Position numbers and translations under genes: made by a program. From positions 85,070 to 91,863 of the forward strand of contig CAJUPM010000006.1 in assembly GCA_910588425.1 (NCBI GenBank): a stretch of 6,794 nt of DNA, given 5' to 3'. Each line of letters starts with the position of its first letter. The stretch's first letter is position 1. Positions 6,219 through 6,794 of the stretch are shown piece by piece. The DNA comes from an uncultured Christensenellaceae bacterium. GTDB taxonomy: Bacteria; Bacillota; Clostridia; Christensenellales; Christensenellaceae. The notes beneath the pieces are model-generated. The model was not told the DNA's origin and ran no database searches. It saw only the letters and a program-made list of their open reading frames with translations.

Positions 6219-6239
6219 ATGGGAAATTTGTGCTATAAT
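6212..6239 (+). promoter_or_regulatory. Promoter of the ABC-F gene (extended -10)
   Basis: A perfect TATAAT (6234-6239) is preceded by TGC (6231-6233), giving an extended -10 box. A weak -35, TTGTTT (6212-6217), lies 16 bases upstream within the T-tract of the preceding terminator. The expected start near 6246 leaves only about 15 bases before ATG 6261 and just keeps the TAGGAG ribosome binding site (6248-6253). There is no room for a leader peptide or attenuator of the kind that controls some antibiotic-resistance ABC-F genes. Confidence 0.65.
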
Positions 6240-6260
6240 CCTCTCGTTAGGAGTTTAAAA

Positions 6261-6794
6261 ATGAGTATCATTACAGCCAATCATCTTGGGAAATCTTTTG
6301 GAGTTGATACAATTTTAGAAGATATCTCGTTTCATATAGATCCCGGCGATAAGATCGCGCTGCTCGGCGTCAACGGCGCAGGGAAGACTACATTGTTCCG
6401 CATCCTGACGGGAGAACTTTCTGCCGACAGTGGAGAACTCTTTTTGTCTAAAAAACTGCGGACGGCCTATATGCAGCAGCATGCGGAATACAGCTCCTCG
6501 CAGACGGTATACAGCGCAACGCTGGAGGTTTTTTCTTCCCTCCAAAAAAAGGAGCAGCAGCTGGAGCAGCTTCAGGAAAAGCTTGAGCAGGGGGCCAGCG
6601 AGGAGGAAATCGCCAGATACACCGCACTGCATGAGGCATACCTGGAAGAGGGCGGAATGACCTATCAGGGCCGCGCGCGTTCGACGCTGCTTGGGCTTGG
6701 CTTTTTGCCGGAAGAACTGGATTTGCCGCTTTCCGCAGTCAGCGGAGGGCAGAGAACGCGGGTACTGCTCGCCAAAATGCTGCTGGAAGAGCCG
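6261..6794 (+). CDS. ABC-F family ATPase, N-terminal part (3' truncated by window edge)
   Basis: This is the start of a soluble ABC-F protein, a family with two tandem ATPase domains and no membrane part that acts on the ribosome. Members rescue stalled translation, aid assembly or protect against ribosome-targeting antibiotics. The visible 178 codons cover most of the first nucleotide-binding domain: an aromatic-region motif KSFGVDTIL (11-19), Walker A GVNGAGKTT (36-44), a Q-loop region near YMQQH, a charged Gln/Glu-rich helical insert (about residues 95-120) and the signature SAVSGGQRTR (158-167), where Val takes the place of the usual Leu in LSGGQ. Walker B, the interdomain linker and the second domain lie beyond the edge. 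The N-terminus resembles Bacillus YdiF. Nothing visible decides between housekeeping and resistance. The start is supported by TAGGAG (6248-6253), 7 bases before ATG. Confidence 0.93.
   Translation, partial: MSIITANHLGKSFGVDTILEDISFHIDPGDKIALLGVNGAGKTTLFRILTGELSADSGELFLSKKLRTAYMQQHAEYSSSQTVYSATLEVFSSLQKKEQQLEQLQEKLEQGASEEEIARYTALHEAYLEEGGMTYQGRARSTLLGLGFLPEELDLPLSAVSGGQRTRVLLAKMLLEEP

Noticed and set aside
6543..6659. In-frame A AAA AAG slippery heptamer (6545-6551) in the ABC-F gene, with a -1 frame stop at 6657-6659
   Set aside because: The heptamer matches the dnaX-type slip site, but it falls in a Lys/Gln/Glu-rich helical region where such codons are common. No convincing downstream structure is seen, and the product would be a truncated ATPase.

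Overview
The window looks like a piece of a Clostridia-type Firmicutes chromosome. The DNA has a fairly high GC content, most genes have purine-rich AGGAG-type ribosome binding sites, and two genes have TGn-TATAAT promoters. The protein types also fit: a CobB-type sirtuin, an ornithine/alanine racemase-family enzyme, a YmfI-like SDR and a YdiF-like ABC-F protein. I cannot name the species. There are no tRNAs, rRNAs, CRISPR arrays, insertion sequences or phage genes, and no abrupt change in composition that would suggest recent transfer.

Layout. (1) Bases 1-620 are the 3' third of feoB, the ferrous iron permease, followed by a strong rho-independent terminator. (2) A small single-pass membrane protein with a His-Cys-Cys-Cys motif is encoded convergently on the minus strand (625-945); the feoB terminator lies inside its last codons. 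(3) A 73-base divergent intergenic region (946-1018) follows. (4) A co-directional block of five complete enzyme genes runs from 1019 to 6179: cobB sirtuin, glycerate 2-kinase, YmfI/FabG-like SDR, adenylosuccinate lyase (purB) and an alanine/ornithine racemase-family PLP enzyme. It ends in a strong terminator at 6183-6218. (5) An ABC-F ATPase starts at 6261 behind its own promoter and runs off the right edge.

How the genes work together. cobB and the glycerate kinase overlap by ATGA, and purB and the racemase overlap by TGATG, so each pair is probably translationally coupled. The SDR has its own likely extended -10 promoter in the gap after the kinase, so the block may be read as nested transcripts rather than one simple operon. 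The enzymes do not form one textbook pathway. They cover NAD-dependent protein deacylation, entry of glycerate into glycolysis, a ketone reduction (possibly of a modified EF-P), purine synthesis and amino-acid racemisation.

Everything recognised here belongs to a known family. I see no strong case for an undescribed multi-gene system. The points most worth a second look are the small Cys-motif membrane protein with its shared terminator sequence, the two coupled enzyme pairs, and the YmfI-like SDR.
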